Source: Ensifer sp. MPMI2T
GTDB taxonomy: Bacteria; Pseudomonadota; Alphaproteobacteria; Rhizobiales; Rhizobiaceae
Reading direction: 5' to 3'
NCBI RefSeq assembly: GCF_004827385.1
Contig: NZ_SRXN01000001.1
Location: 434,001-498,000, forward strand
DNA: 64,000 nt
Shown here: in pieces, positions 43,200 through 51,691 of the stretch
Position numbering within the stretch: the first letter of the stretch is position 1
Layout: each line of letters starts with the position of its first letter
Program-made: the position numbers and the translations under genes
Notes under the pieces: generated by a model
The model's input: the letters and a program-made list of their open reading frames with translations, nothing else
Told to the model about the DNA's origin: nothing
The model's database searches: none

Positions 43200-43205
43200 C
43201 GGGCG

Positions 43206-43466
43206 TCAGGGCGCCCAGCCGTCCTGGACGCGGCGGCGAACGAGCTTGTAGGAATGGTCTGGCTGGACCTCGTATGTTTCGAAAACCATGGTCCCCTGAT
43301 GCAGGAAACGGTGCTGTACCATTGTCCCGGGCGCTGCTTGTGTTCTGCGTTCCGCCGCCTTCTCGCCGTAGGTGAAGCTGCCGGGGAGGGGTTCCAGGTC
43401 AGGTGAAGCGGCGGTGCATCCGGCCAAGGCAAATGCAACGAGAGGTATTAGGTGCAAGGCTTTCAT
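43206..43466 (-). CDS. Small predicted lipoprotein
   Basis: The ATG at 43466 gives MKALHLIPLVAFALAGCTAAS, a lipoprotein signal peptide with lipobox LAGC and the lipidated cysteine at residue 18. The mature part is about 69 residues with FTYGEKAAERRTQAAPGTMVQHRF. Its function is unknown. A longer frame to 43529 was rejected, since the signal peptide marks the start. Confidence 0.8.
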   Translation of the reverse strand: MKALHLIPLVAFALAGCTAASPDLEPLPGSFTYGEKAAERRTQAAPGTMVQHRFLHQGTMVFETYEVQPDHSYKLVRRRVQDGWAP

Positions 43467-43551
43467 TTTGTATCCCTTGATGAATGCTATTTTGATGAAT
43501 CGTATTTTCAGCGATCCCGCCTGCAGCACCGTTGAGCTGTTGGACCCGTGT

Positions 43552-44055
43552 TCACCGCTCGCCTCTGGTCAATTTCTCGAAACGTTTGACGGCGCGCTCG
43601 CGTTTTAGCCGGGAAAGGCGTTGCGTCCAGAAAATACCGGAAAGCTGGTCGATCTCGTGCTGCAGGCAGATCGCCATCAGTCCTTCCGCATTTTCTTCCA
43701 GCATCTCGCCGGATAGCGATTGATACCGCACGCGCACCGCGCACGGTCGCTCGACTTCCTCTGAAATGCCCGGCATCGAGACGCTGCCTTCCGCATGTCG
43801 CATCAGCTCAGCGGATTGCCAGATAATCTCCGGATTGGCAAAAACCAGCGAGCCGCTTGACCGATCCAGCTCGATCACCGTCAGCCGCCGCAGAACACCT
43901 ACATGATTTGCGGTAATGCCGATCCCCGGGGCGGCATGCATCGTCTCGAGAAGGTCGGCAGCGAATTGCCGAAGATCGTCGTCGAACTGTTCGATCGTTT
44001 CGGCCGCGGTCGTGAGCGCCGGGTGCGGAAAACGTACGATGGGGAGAATAGCCAT
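43552..44055 (-). CDS. Peptide deformylase-like protein lacking catalytic residues
   Basis: The 167-residue protein aligns with peptide deformylases over its whole length, but all three motifs are changed. GxGxAAxQ reads GIGITANH (44-51), EGCxS reads EGSVS (89-93) so the metal cysteine is lost, and HExDH reads HEIDQ (133-137) so the second metal histidine is lost. It is therefore unlikely to act as a standard metal deformylase. It is divergent from mgtE. Rhizobia usually carry a true def elsewhere. Confidence 0.87.
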   Translation of the reverse strand: MAILPIVRFPHPALTTAAETIEQFDDDLRQFAADLLETMHAAPGIGITANHVGVLRRLTVIELDRSSGSLVFANPEIIWQSAELMRHAEGSVSMPGISEEVERPCAVRVRYQSLSGEMLEENAEGLMAICLQHEIDQLSGIFWTQRLSRLKRERAVKRFEKLTRGER

Positions 44056-44415
44056 ACTGGCCCCTTGTCTCGGCAGGCACTGCCGTTTCGGCTCCTTGAT
44101 CTACGGCTTCATATGCGTTTGCAACAGCTTGCGCAAAACTTTCGCCGGTTCTTCATTCGCACCCTATGCCCAGTGGACCTCGCGGGAGCTTTGCGCTACT
44201 GCATGAGTTCGGGGTCGGAATCGATCCGAGGAAAAAATCACGCAGCAATTCAAAGTGTTACAGTAACCTTGCGGGAGGAATGCAAGGGGGCGCTGTAGCA
44301 AGGGCAAGACGCCGTTCTCTCTCGAGGGCACGGCAGTCATTTGGAATGGCACGCTCGCCTTTCGGGATCTTCGACCCATTTGATTCGGGCGGCTTTGTTT
44401 TTCGAGGGCGGCTCC
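44056..44415. other. Intergenic region between the deformylase-like gene and mgtE
   Basis: These 360 bases must hold two divergent promoters. A mosaic repeat fills 44199-44274. No other element or reading frame with support is seen. Confidence 0.5.
44199..44274. repeat. Mosaic repeat (module A and part of B)
   Basis: CTGCATGAGTTCGGGGTCGGAATCGAT is followed by CGCAGCAATTCAAAGTGTTACAG, matching module A and the first half of module B of the dispersed element. Confidence 0.7.
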
Positions 44416-45831
44416 ATGAGCAATATCGACGACGACCGTTCGGAAGAAGCCACCGCTTACGACGGCTCAGATATCTATGCCGACGACGGCTCAGTGCGTT
44501 CCGACTTTCTGATGCATGTCGGCGCCGCGATTGCCGATCGCGACACGATCTATCTGCGCCAGCACGTTGCCGGCCTTCACGCCTCCGAACTCGGTGATCT
44601 TCTGGAAGCCATCCAGCCGGATCAGCGGCTGGCGCTCGTCTCGTTGCTCGGCAAGGAGTTCGATCTCTCGGCGTTGACCGAGGTCGACGAAGCCATCCGT
44701 CTCGACATCGTCGAACATTTGCCCAACGAACAGATCGCCGAGGCGATCGGAGAGATGGACTCCGACGATGCGGTCTACATTCTGGAGGATCTGGATCAGG
44801 AGGATCAGGAAGAGATCCTCGCCAAGCTGCCCTTCACCGAACGCGTTCGCCTGCGTCGATCGCTCGATTATCCGGAAAGCACCGCTGGCCGGCGCATGCA
44901 GACGGAATTCGTCGCGGTGCCGCCGTTCTGGACCGTCGGCCAGACGATCGACTACATGCGCGAGGACGAGGATCTTCCCGACAGTTTCACGCAGATCTTC
45001 GTCATCGATCCGACGTTCAAACTTCTCGGAACCGTCGATCTCGACCGTGTGCTTCGCACCAAACGGTCGGTCAAAGTCGATGCCATCATGCGCGACACCA
45101 GCCATGCCATTCCTGCCGAGATGGACCAGGAAGAGGCGGCTCAGCTCTTCGAACAATACGACCTCTTGTCGGCGGCCGTCGTCGACGACAACGGGCGGCT
45201 GGTGGGGGTGCTGACCATCGACGACGTGGTCGATGTGATCCAGGAGGAGGCGGAGGAGGACCTGCTGCGTCTAAGCGGCGTCGGCGACGAGGAATTGTCT
45301 GACTCCGTTGCCGAAGCCTCGCGCTCGCGAGTGCCATGGCTCTTTGTCAACTCGATGACGGCCTGCATATCCGCCTCGGTGATCGGCCTTTTCGACGCGA
45401 CGATCCAGCAGATTGTGGCCTTGGCCATCCTGATGCCGATCGTGGCCGGCATGGGCGGCAATGCGGGTTCGCAGACCATGACCGTGACCGTCCGTGCGCT
45501 CGCGACCCGCGGCCTCGACATTCACAATGCGCCGCGCATCATTCGCCGAGAAGCCGGGGTAGGGCTCCTGAACGGCATGATTTTCGGAACGTTCATCGGC
45601 CTCGTGGCAGGCCTGTGGTTTCAAGATCCCAATATCGGCGGCATTATCGCCGCGGCAATGCTGATTAATATGATGGCCGCCGCGCTCGCCGGCATCATGA
45701 TTCCGCTTCTCCTGGAAAAATCCGGTGCCGATCCAGCCGTTTCCTCTGCCGTGTTCGTCACCGCGGTCACCGACATAACCGGCTTCTTCAGCTTTCTCGG
45801 CATTGCCACCTGGTGGTTCCACGTCACGTGA
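44416..45831 (+). CDS. mgtE: Magnesium transporter MgtE
   Basis: MgtE is a magnesium-gated channel of the inner membrane. The ATG at 44416 gives a 471-residue protein with an N-terminal helical domain (EAIQPDQRLALVSLLG), two CBS domains (about 155 to 275) and five membrane segments with the family motif MPIVAGMGGNAGSQT. In this family the cytoplasmic part senses magnesium. An earlier start at 44341 was rejected. Confidence 0.93.
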   Translation: MSNIDDDRSEEATAYDGSDIYADDGSVRSDFLMHVGAAIADRDTIYLRQHVAGLHASELGDLLEAIQPDQRLALVSLLGKEFDLSALTEVDEAIRLDIVEHLPNEQIAEAIGEMDSDDAVYILEDLDQEDQEEILAKLPFTERVRLRRSLDYPESTAGRRMQTEFVAVPPFWTVGQTIDYMREDEDLPDSFTQIFVIDPTFKLLGTVDLDRVLRTKRSVKVDAIMRDTSHAIPAEMDQEEAAQLFEQYDLLSAAVVDDNGRLVGVLTIDDVVDVIQEEAEEDLLRLSGVGDEELSDSVAEASRSRVPWLFVNSMTACISASVIGLFDATIQQIVALAILMPIVAGMGGNAGSQTMTVTVRALATRGLDIHNAPRIIRREAGVGLLNGMIFGTFIGLVAGLWFQDPNIGGIIAAAMLINMMAAALAGIMIPLLLEKSGADPAVSSAVFVTAVTDITGFFSFLGIATWWFHVT

Positions 45832-45847
45832 GAGCCGGGCGCGTTGT

Positions 45848-45869
45848 TTGACTTTTACGTCAAAGTCAA
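45848..45869. promoter_or_regulatory. Likely MerR-type operator
   Basis: TTGACTTT-tacgtc-AAAGTCAA is an exact eight-bp inverted repeat with a six-base spacer. It lies 36 bases before the MerR gene, which suits self-regulation. Confidence 0.6.
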
Positions 45870-45905
45870 CGATAGTGATGCCTCGGAATTTTATGGGACG
45901 GCGGC

Positions 45906-46292
45906 GTGAATAAATACTATAGCATTACTGAGCTAACACGGGAATTCGGCATCTCGACCAGAACGCTCCGCTTCTACGAGGATGAAGGCCTAATTCATCC
46001 GGAGCGTCGCGGCCGCACGCGACTGTTTCGGCCGGCTGACCGTCATCTCATTAAGGAAATCCTGCGCGGCCGGCGCATCGGTTTCACCATTGCAGAAATA
46101 CGCGAGATCATTCAGGTCTACAAGGATCCGCCGGGCGAGATGGGCCAGCTGCAGCTTCTGATGACGCGAGTCGAGGAAAAGCGCGAGGAATTGCGGCAGA
46201 AGCGCAAGGATATCGATGACACGCTCGCCGAGCTCGACAATGTCGAGGAAGCCTGCCTGACGCGTCTCGCGGAAATCGGCGTCGGCACTTAA
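45906..46292 (+). CDS. MerR family transcriptional regulator
   Basis: The GTG at 45906 gives a 128-residue protein beginning MNKYYSITELTREFGISTRTLRFYEDEG, the MerR winged helix. A dimer helix follows (residues 70 to 118). No cysteine cluster for metals is present near the C-terminus; the short length and sequence recall the LiuR-like group that controls acyl-CoA breakdown, though no such gene is nearby. A palindrome upstream suggests self-control. Confidence 0.87.
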   Translation: MNKYYSITELTREFGISTRTLRFYEDEGLIHPERRGRTRLFRPADRHLIKEILRGRRIGFTIAEIREIIQVYKDPPGEMGQLQLLMTRVEEKREELRQKRKDIDDTLAELDNVEEACLTRLAEIGVGT

Positions 46293-46330
46293 GGCGGGTC
46301 GAAAGGTTTGCTCAAAGGTGGCTGTCGGAC

Positions 46331-46804
46331 TCAGATCCACCGGGCAGTACGGCGGCAGTAGCGTTCGAACTCGAAGCCGAAGCGCGACAGCAGATGTCTC
46401 TCTTCATTGCGGATGACAAAGACGGTCGTCAACGTGACAGCCGCCATCGCGGTGATGAAAAGCCACGGGTTAGCCGTTATCAATCCAGTGCCAATCATCA
46501 GCAGCGTGTAGCCGAGATAAATCGGATTACGGGTGAAGCGGAAAGGACCGCAGGTAACGAGGCAGGTGGCGCATCGGGTCGGCAGGATCGCGGTGTGCCG
46601 GTCGAGCAGCGTCTTGACGGCCCAAAGGTCGATGGAAATCGCGGCAAAGATCAGTGCGCATCCGATGAGCCACGCAAACCAGCCATGTCCGTTCGCTACG
46701 GGAATCGGGAAGAGACGGTTGAAAATCAGTGCAACCAAAACGGCCGCGCCATAAAGCACGGCGGGCCAAGGGAAGTTCAGCGGCTTGGCACGATAGGCAT
46801 TCAT
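46331..46804 (-). CDS. Isoprenylcysteine carboxyl methyltransferase-like membrane protein
   Basis: The 157-residue protein has about four hydrophobic segments and the family motif GPFRFTRNPIYLGYTLLM near residue 87, followed by VIRNEERHLLSRFGFEFERYC near the end. Bacterial members are methyltransferases of mostly unknown substrate. It lies three bases after the next gene upstream on its strand, so they are likely co-transcribed. Confidence 0.82.
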   Translation of the reverse strand: MNAYRAKPLNFPWPAVLYGAAVLVALIFNRLFPIPVANGHGWFAWLIGCALIFAAISIDLWAVKTLLDRHTAILPTRCATCLVTCGPFRFTRNPIYLGYTLLMIGTGLITANPWLFITAMAAVTLTTVFVIRNEERHLLSRFGFEFERYCRRTARWI

Positions 46805-46807
46805 GTC

Positions 46808-47824
46808 CTAGTCCCCTGATTGCACGTCCATTGTGCACTGACGGGCGATTCGCGCAATGCGTTCATCCGTGTTCACGTTGATCTTGCCCATGTTTAAGTC
46901 CTCGAAAAGGCTTTGTTCTTTCAGCCGGTCGAGCGTGCAGCCGCAGAAGGCTTCGCACGGCGCGGCGGGGTCTGCGCGGCTGCAAGCCGCCACGCAGTTC
47001 GCGCGGTAGGCTTCTTCCGGGTCGGGTGCTGCGGCGGGTGCGATCTGGGCAAAGAGATAGACGAGGCCGATGAGCAGCGGCTGGTGTACGAGGTATATGG
47101 CCAGACTGTGACGGCCGCCGAAGGCGAGAGGCTTGATCCACAGCTTGCTCCAACGCTCCTCCCGTTTGGTGGACGCTCCCCGGCTGACGAGCAATGGGTG
47201 AAGCAGCTTTGCCGTTCCAAGCCCGAGCAGGAAGGGTGCGAGCCAGGGAAGGAGAGGCACATAGTCATTCGAACGGGGAAGCGTCTCGGAAAGTCCAACC
47301 CACCAGAGCAGCGGCGTATTGAAAACGGCCGAGCGCAGGTAGAGCGGCGCGGCGAATGCAGCCGCGGCGGCAATAAAGGAGACGATCGCGGGTAGTGGCA
47401 GGAATAGGAGGCCGACAAGGCTTGCCGCCGCGATCGAATGAAGGATGCCGAAGAAGATGAAAGAATCCGGGAAGGCGAACCACGTCGCGATGCTGATCAG
47501 CAGCGCCGCGCCGGCGATCTTCACGAAGCGGCGCGCAAAGGCTCGCGGACGAAAATTCGGCCGCTGGCCGAGCACCAGGCTGTAGCCCGCCAGAAACAGG
47601 AAACTGCTGGCGATGAGCCGGGCGAAAAGCCGCCAGCCGCCTGTTCCCGCAGTGCCTACCGCCACATAGCCGAAGAATTCGAGATCCCAGACGAAGTGAT
47701 AGAGTGCCATGGCGACGAGCGCCGAGCCCCGGAGCGCATCCAGAAGGGCGATCCGATGACGCTTTTGTATGTCAGGTGACGCGCGTTCCGTCTCGGTAAT
47801 CGTTGTTGCTGTGTTTTCCGACAT
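46808..47824 (-). CDS. DUF1624 membrane protein, acyltransferase-like, with cysteine-rich tail
   Basis: The family resembles heparan-alpha-glucosaminide N-acetyltransferase. The ATG at 47824 gives a 338-residue protein with about eight hydrophobic segments and RIALLDALRGSALVAMALYHF near residue 23. The C-terminal 60 residues are soluble and cysteine-rich (CVAACS, PCEAFCGC), then DERIARIARQC, which may be a disulphide-bonded or metal-binding appendix. An earlier frame start was rejected. Confidence 0.82.
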   Translation of the reverse strand: MSENTATTITETERASPDIQKRHRIALLDALRGSALVAMALYHFVWDLEFFGYVAVGTAGTGGWRLFARLIASSFLFLAGYSLVLGQRPNFRPRAFARRFVKIAGAALLISIATWFAFPDSFIFFGILHSIAAASLVGLLFLPLPAIVSFIAAAAAFAAPLYLRSAVFNTPLLWWVGLSETLPRSNDYVPLLPWLAPFLLGLGTAKLLHPLLVSRGASTKREERWSKLWIKPLAFGGRHSLAIYLVHQPLLIGLVYLFAQIAPAAAPDPEEAYRANCVAACSRADPAAPCEAFCGCTLDRLKEQSLFEDLNMGKINVNTDERIARIARQCTMDVQSGD

Positions 47825-47933
47825 CGGCTTTTGCCATCCTGTTCTCGCGGTAAGTTCGCATGTCTGGCTTGCGCCGGCGACGTGTGGATGTTCTTCGAAT
47901 GAGGAGCAGCGCGTGTTTCCCCACTGCATGATT

Positions 47934-48026
47934 CCTTAAATCGGAATCGATTAAGGACAAAATCATGCAGCAATTCAAAGCACTACAGCGATCTTTGCGC
48001 GTCCGATTGGACGCGCGGCGCTGTAG
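47934..48026. repeat. Full mosaic repeat (modules A+B)
   Basis: Module A (CTGCATGATTCCTTAAATCGG mirrored to AATCATGCAG) is followed by module B (CAATTCAAAGCACTACAGCG to GGACGCGCGGCGCTGTAG). This is the best-kept full copy in the window. Confidence 0.8.
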
Positions 48027-48034
48027 GGCCGATC

Positions 48035-48739
48035 TTAGTGCTTGAGAGCCTCCCGGGCATCCTCGATGAGAGCCTCTCTCGCCTCGGAGAAGAACTGCCG
48101 CCGTATCAACACGAAGATAACGAAGCTGGTGAGGACGATGAAAACGTAGGGGCTGATGAACCAGCCGAGATAACCAATCGACAGGAAGATCGCTCTCAGT
48201 CCTGCATTGAAATGCTTGGCCGCCAGAATGTTCATGCGGATCGCGCGCTCTGCGGCCAGCTCGGCCGACTGCCGGTCGCGCGTCATGTCCGCCGTCATCG
48301 GAATGCCGCCCATCAGGATGGAGCAATAATTGAAAAGGCGATAGGACCAGCCGAATTTGAAGAAGGAGTAGCCGAAGAGGCAGGTCAAGCCGCCGACTTT
48401 CAGCTCGAAGCCCGCCCGTCCGCCCCGGAAAACCTGCGGAAGGTCGTTGAAGATCATCTGCACCTGGTCGGTCGCGCCGAGAAGCGCAAAGCAGCCGCCG
48501 AGCGCGAAGATGGTGGTCGAGGCAAAAAAGGCGGTGCCGGCCTGCAACCCGGCGATGATCTGTGTGTCGATCATCTTCAGGTCGCGGTTGAGCGAGTTGC
48601 GAATCCATCGCCGGCGGTTTTCGTTCATCAGCCGGGTCAGGCTGACACGCTTGAAATTGCGCCGGCCGTCGGTCGCCCAGTTGAAGCCGCCCCATAACAG
48701 GACGAAGATGCCGAGTGCGATGTAATCTTCGAAGGTCAT
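48035..48739 (-). CDS. DUF599 family membrane protein
   Basis: Function is unknown. The ATG at 48739 gives the family start MTFEDYIALGIFVLLWGGFNW and 234 residues with four or five hydrophobic segments. Typical stretches are RRWIRNSLNRDLKMIDTQIIAGLQ and the RLFNYCSILMG segment. A longer frame to 48928 was rejected. It stands alone between two intergenic regions. Confidence 0.85.
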   Translation of the reverse strand: MTFEDYIALGIFVLLWGGFNWATDGRRNFKRVSLTRLMNENRRRWIRNSLNRDLKMIDTQIIAGLQAGTAFFASTTIFALGGCFALLGATDQVQMIFNDLPQVFRGGRAGFELKVGGLTCLFGYSFFKFGWSYRLFNYCSILMGGIPMTADMTRDRQSAELAAERAIRMNILAAKHFNAGLRAIFLSIGYLGWFISPYVFIVLTSFVIFVLIRRQFFSEAREALIEDAREALKH

Positions 48740-48926
48740 GCACGCGTTTTGGCATGGCTGTTTGAAAATGCAAGATCGGCGCTCTCGGCGCTGTTTGGGC
48801 CGGCCGTCGCCTTGACACGATTTCGCCATATTTCGAAGTTGCGACTCTGCACATTCTTCAGTATGCATGGCGCACGCGCGGGCGCCGAACGCGATGCTCG
48901 CCCACCTTTGGGTACTCGGAGACATC

Positions 48927-49028
48927 ATGGAAAATACAATACAGAAGTCGTGCTGGGGCGTGACTGTTCGCGCCGTGGCCGGTTTCGCAGGCGTTCTGGT
49001 CCTGGCCTATCTTTTCGGCGGCCTTTGA
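48927..49028 (+). CDS. 33-residue predicted membrane protein
   Basis: An ATG at 48927 opens a frame coding MENTIQKSCWGVTVRAV and then a single hydrophobic helix ending YLFGGL. CGGAG lies about six bases before the start. A strong terminator follows 22 bases after the stop, which supports a transcript. No family is recognised. Its size is below usual gene-finder limits. Confidence 0.65.
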   Translation: MENTIQKSCWGVTVRAVAGFAGVLVLAYLFGGL

Positions 49029-49050
49029 GATCGAAACACTCCATCAGGGC

Positions 49051-49080
49051 GACGCGGTTTCCCAAGGACCGCGTCGTTTT
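49051..49080 (+). terminator. Terminator after the 33-residue gene
   Basis: GACGCGGT-ttcccaagg-ACCGCGTC forms an exact eight-bp stem and runs into GTTTTG. It is the only obvious reason for a terminator at this place. Confidence 0.8.
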
Positions 49081-49282
49081 GATTCAACGGAGGCCTTCTC
49101 ACAAGTCGCTTTCGCATCATGTCGCACGAACAAAATCCGATGTCGGTTGATCGCCTGATCGATGGGGATGGGATGGCTTAGGGTTTGATCCTATATAAGG
49201 AAAACCGACACCGCTGGCGGTTAAAGGGAGCCAAGCGTGCGTCGGCGTTGTGAACGTTTCCGTGCTCCGGGGCAGGCAGTTT

Positions 49283-50683
49283 ATGTTTCTTTCCGTCTTT
49301 GACGTCTTCAAGATCGGTATCGGTCCTTCGAGTTCGCACACGATGGGACCGATGTCGGCGGCAAACAGGTTTCTCGACCTCATCCTTTCCGATGACTGGC
49401 CGCGACCGACACATGCTAGCGTCTCCGCCATCAAGGTCAGCCTGCACGGTTCGCTTGCGCATACGGGCATCGGCCACGGCACGGGCCGTGCGGTTATTCT
49501 CGGACTGATGGGCGAGCGTCCGGATCTCGTCGATCCCGACAGCATGGATGCAATCATCGACGAGGTGGAGCGCACGGGCCGTATCACGCCCGCCGGACAT
49601 CCGCCCTACGCGTTCCAGCCGAAAACAGATCTCGTCTTTGACAAGAAAGTGCCTCTGCCCGGCCACGCCAACGGCATGACCTTCTCGGCGCTCGATCGCG
49701 ACGGACGGCTGCTTCTGAAGCGGATCTACTATTCGATCGGCGGCGGCTTCGTCGTGACCGACACGGAGCTCGAGGCGATGCGCGCCGCCAAGAACAAGCC
49801 TGCAGGGGTAAAGGTGCCTTATCCTTTTGCGACGGCGCAGCAGATGCTCGATATGGCTGCTCGTTCAGGCCTCACGATTGCCCAAATGAAGCGGGCGAAC
49901 GAGGAATGCACGATGTCGAGGGAAGAGCTCGACGCCGGCCTCGACCGCATCTGGGAAGCGATGAAGAGCTGCATCGACCGGGGCTTGAGCCAGGACGGCA
50001 TCATGCCGGGCGGCCTGAAGGTTCGCCGGCGTGCGCGTTCGATTCACGACAAGCTTCAGGAGGAGTGGCGATCTAACAAGACCAACCCGCTGCTCGCAAA
50101 CGATTGGTTGAGCGTCTACGCGATGGCGGTCAACGAGGAGAACGCGGCCGGCGGTCGGGTTGTAACCTCGCCGACGAATGGCGCCGCCGGCGTCGTCCCG
50201 GCGACCATCCGCTATTATCTTCATTTCCATGACGATGCCGATCAGGACGGCATCCGCGACTACCTGCTGACCGCCGCAGCCGTTGGCGGCATCATCAAGC
50301 ACAATGCTTCGATCTCCGGCGCGGAAGTGGGCTGTCAGGGTGAGGTCGGCTCGGCTTCCGCGATGGCTGCTGCGGGCCTTGCCGCCGTGATGGGAGGTAC
50401 GCCGGAGCAGATCGAGAATGCCGCTGAGATCGCGCTCGAGCACCACCTGGGCATGACCTGCGATCCCGTCGCCGGTCTCGTGCAGGTGCCGTGCATCGAG
50501 CGCAATGCCCTTGGCGCCGTCAAGGCGGTTACCGCCGCCTCGCTCGCTCTCAAGGGCGATGGCAAGCACTTCGTACCGCTCGACGCCTGCATCGAGACCA
50601 TGCGGCAGACCGGCGTGGATATGAATGAGAAATACAAGGAAACCTCCACCGGCGGTCTCGCGGTGAACGTCGTCGAGTGCTGA
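49283..50683 (+). CDS. sdaA: L-serine dehydratase (iron-sulfur, single-chain)
   Basis: The enzyme turns L-serine into pyruvate and ammonia. The ATG at 49283 gives [20 protein letters not shown], the family start; a GTG 11 codons earlier was rejected. The 466-residue protein has alpha and beta parts in one chain. Cluster cysteines are seen in [28 protein letters not shown]. It stands alone, ahead of the DUF1489 gene. Confidence 0.94.
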   Translation: MFLSVFDVFKIGIGPSSSHTMGPMSAANRFLDLILSDDWPRPTHASVSAIKVSLHGSLAHTGIGHGTGRAVILGLMGERPDLVDPDSMDAIIDEVERTGRITPAGHPPYAFQPKTDLVFDKKVPLPGHANGMTFSALDRDGRLLLKRIYYSIGGGFVVTDTELEAMRAAKNKPAGVKVPYPFATAQQMLDMAARSGLTIAQMKRANEECTMSREELDAGLDRIWEAMKSCIDRGLSQDGIMPGGLKVRRRARSIHDKLQEEWRSNKTNPLLANDWLSVYAMAVNEENAAGGRVVTSPTNGAAGVVPATIRYYLHFHDDADQDGIRDYLLTAAAVGGIIKHNASISGAEVGCQGEVGSASAMAAAGLAAVMGGTPEQIENAAEIALEHHLGMTCDPVAGLVQVPCIERNALGAVKAVTAASLALKGDGKHFVPLDACIETMRQTGVDMNEKYKETSTGGLAVNVVEC

Positions 50684-50835
50684 CGCCTGAGCGTTGCCTG
50701 AGACGCGGCGCAACCCACGCGGTTTTCTGCCCCAATCCTGCCATAGGATCATGAGGTCGGCTGAGGGGCGCGCTTGTGGACGAACAGATTCAACACGCTT
50801 GACCGCGGCCGGCGGACGGGTGTTCAAGGTTTCTC

Positions 50836-51273
50836 ATGGCATTGCATCTCATAAAGCTCTGCGTCGGCGCAGAATCGGTCGAGGACTTGCGTGAGTGGGT
50901 GTCGCGCAAGGCGCTGGCTGCGATTGCGGCCGGGCAGGAGCCCCACTCGTTCCATACGACCCGCATGGTTCCGAAACGGACCGAGGAACTCCTTGCCGGC
51001 GGTTCACTCTATTGGGTGATCAAGGGGCACGTGCAGGCGCGGCAATCCTTGATCGGTATCGAAACCTTCACCGACAGCGAGGGCATCGGCCGCTGCAATC
51101 TCATCCTCGGACCGGAAGTGGTCGAAACCGAACTTCAGCCACGCCGTGCTTTTCAGGGATGGCGCTACCTGCAGGATAAGGAGGCGCCGCGCGATCTCGC
51201 TTCGCTCTCCTCCGGTGAGGCGGATATGCCGCTGGAACTGCGGCGCCAACTGGCGGAACTCGGTCTTCTGTAA
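50836..51273 (+). CDS. DUF1489 family protein
   Basis: The 145-residue protein starts MALHLIKLCVGAESVEDLREW and has the family stretches TTRMVPKRTEELLAGGSLYWVIKG and RRAFQGWRYL. The family is confined mostly to alphaproteobacteria and its function is unknown. The protein is soluble. It lies 152 bases after sdaA on the same strand. Confidence 0.85.
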   Translation: MALHLIKLCVGAESVEDLREWVSRKALAAIAAGQEPHSFHTTRMVPKRTEELLAGGSLYWVIKGHVQARQSLIGIETFTDSEGIGRCNLILGPEVVETELQPRRAFQGWRYLQDKEAPRDLASLSSGEADMPLELRRQLAELGLL

Positions 51274-51343
51274 GCCATTCCAGGAATGCGCGTAACGTTT
51301 CCCGTCCGGAAATGCGGGGAACAGCCCGGGCAATTCTCGGAAA

Positions 51344-51613
51344 TCAGTGGACGCGCAATCGGAGCGGATAGCGACGGCCGGGCGCAGTCACATGCAGGTG
51401 TATACCGGCGCGAGGCTGGGTGGAGCGCCAGGCACGCGCGCCATGCGTCAAAAGCATGCCGACGAGATCGCGCGTCTTCCCTTTCGAGCGGTTCAAGCCG
51501 ATATCGGCGATGCGCATGGCGGCCTCATGCAAGGGGTGCAGACCAACGCGCGTAGATCTCGTTTTCTTTCCCGGCATCACGGTTACACCGGGAACATTCT
51601 CGTTCACTGCCAT
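51344..51613 (-). CDS. Possible small basic protein
   Basis: An ATG at 51613 preceded by GAGG opens an 89-residue frame beginning MAVNENVPGVTVMPGKKTRS. It is rich in R, H and G and no family is recognised. The 418-base stretch 51274-51691 holds nothing else of note, so this may be a real small gene or chance. It lies directly upstream of no gene on its own strand. Confidence 0.4.
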   Translation of the reverse strand: MAVNENVPGVTVMPGKKTRSTRVGLHPLHEAAMRIADIGLNRSKGKTRDLVGMLLTHGARAWRSTQPRAGIHLHVTAPGRRYPLRLRVH

Positions 51614-51691
51614 GACCAACCTCGTTACGCTGTACAAATCCGAGGAAGACGGCCGGGCAAGACGCACCCGGCTGTCAGAAAGTCGTGTTTG

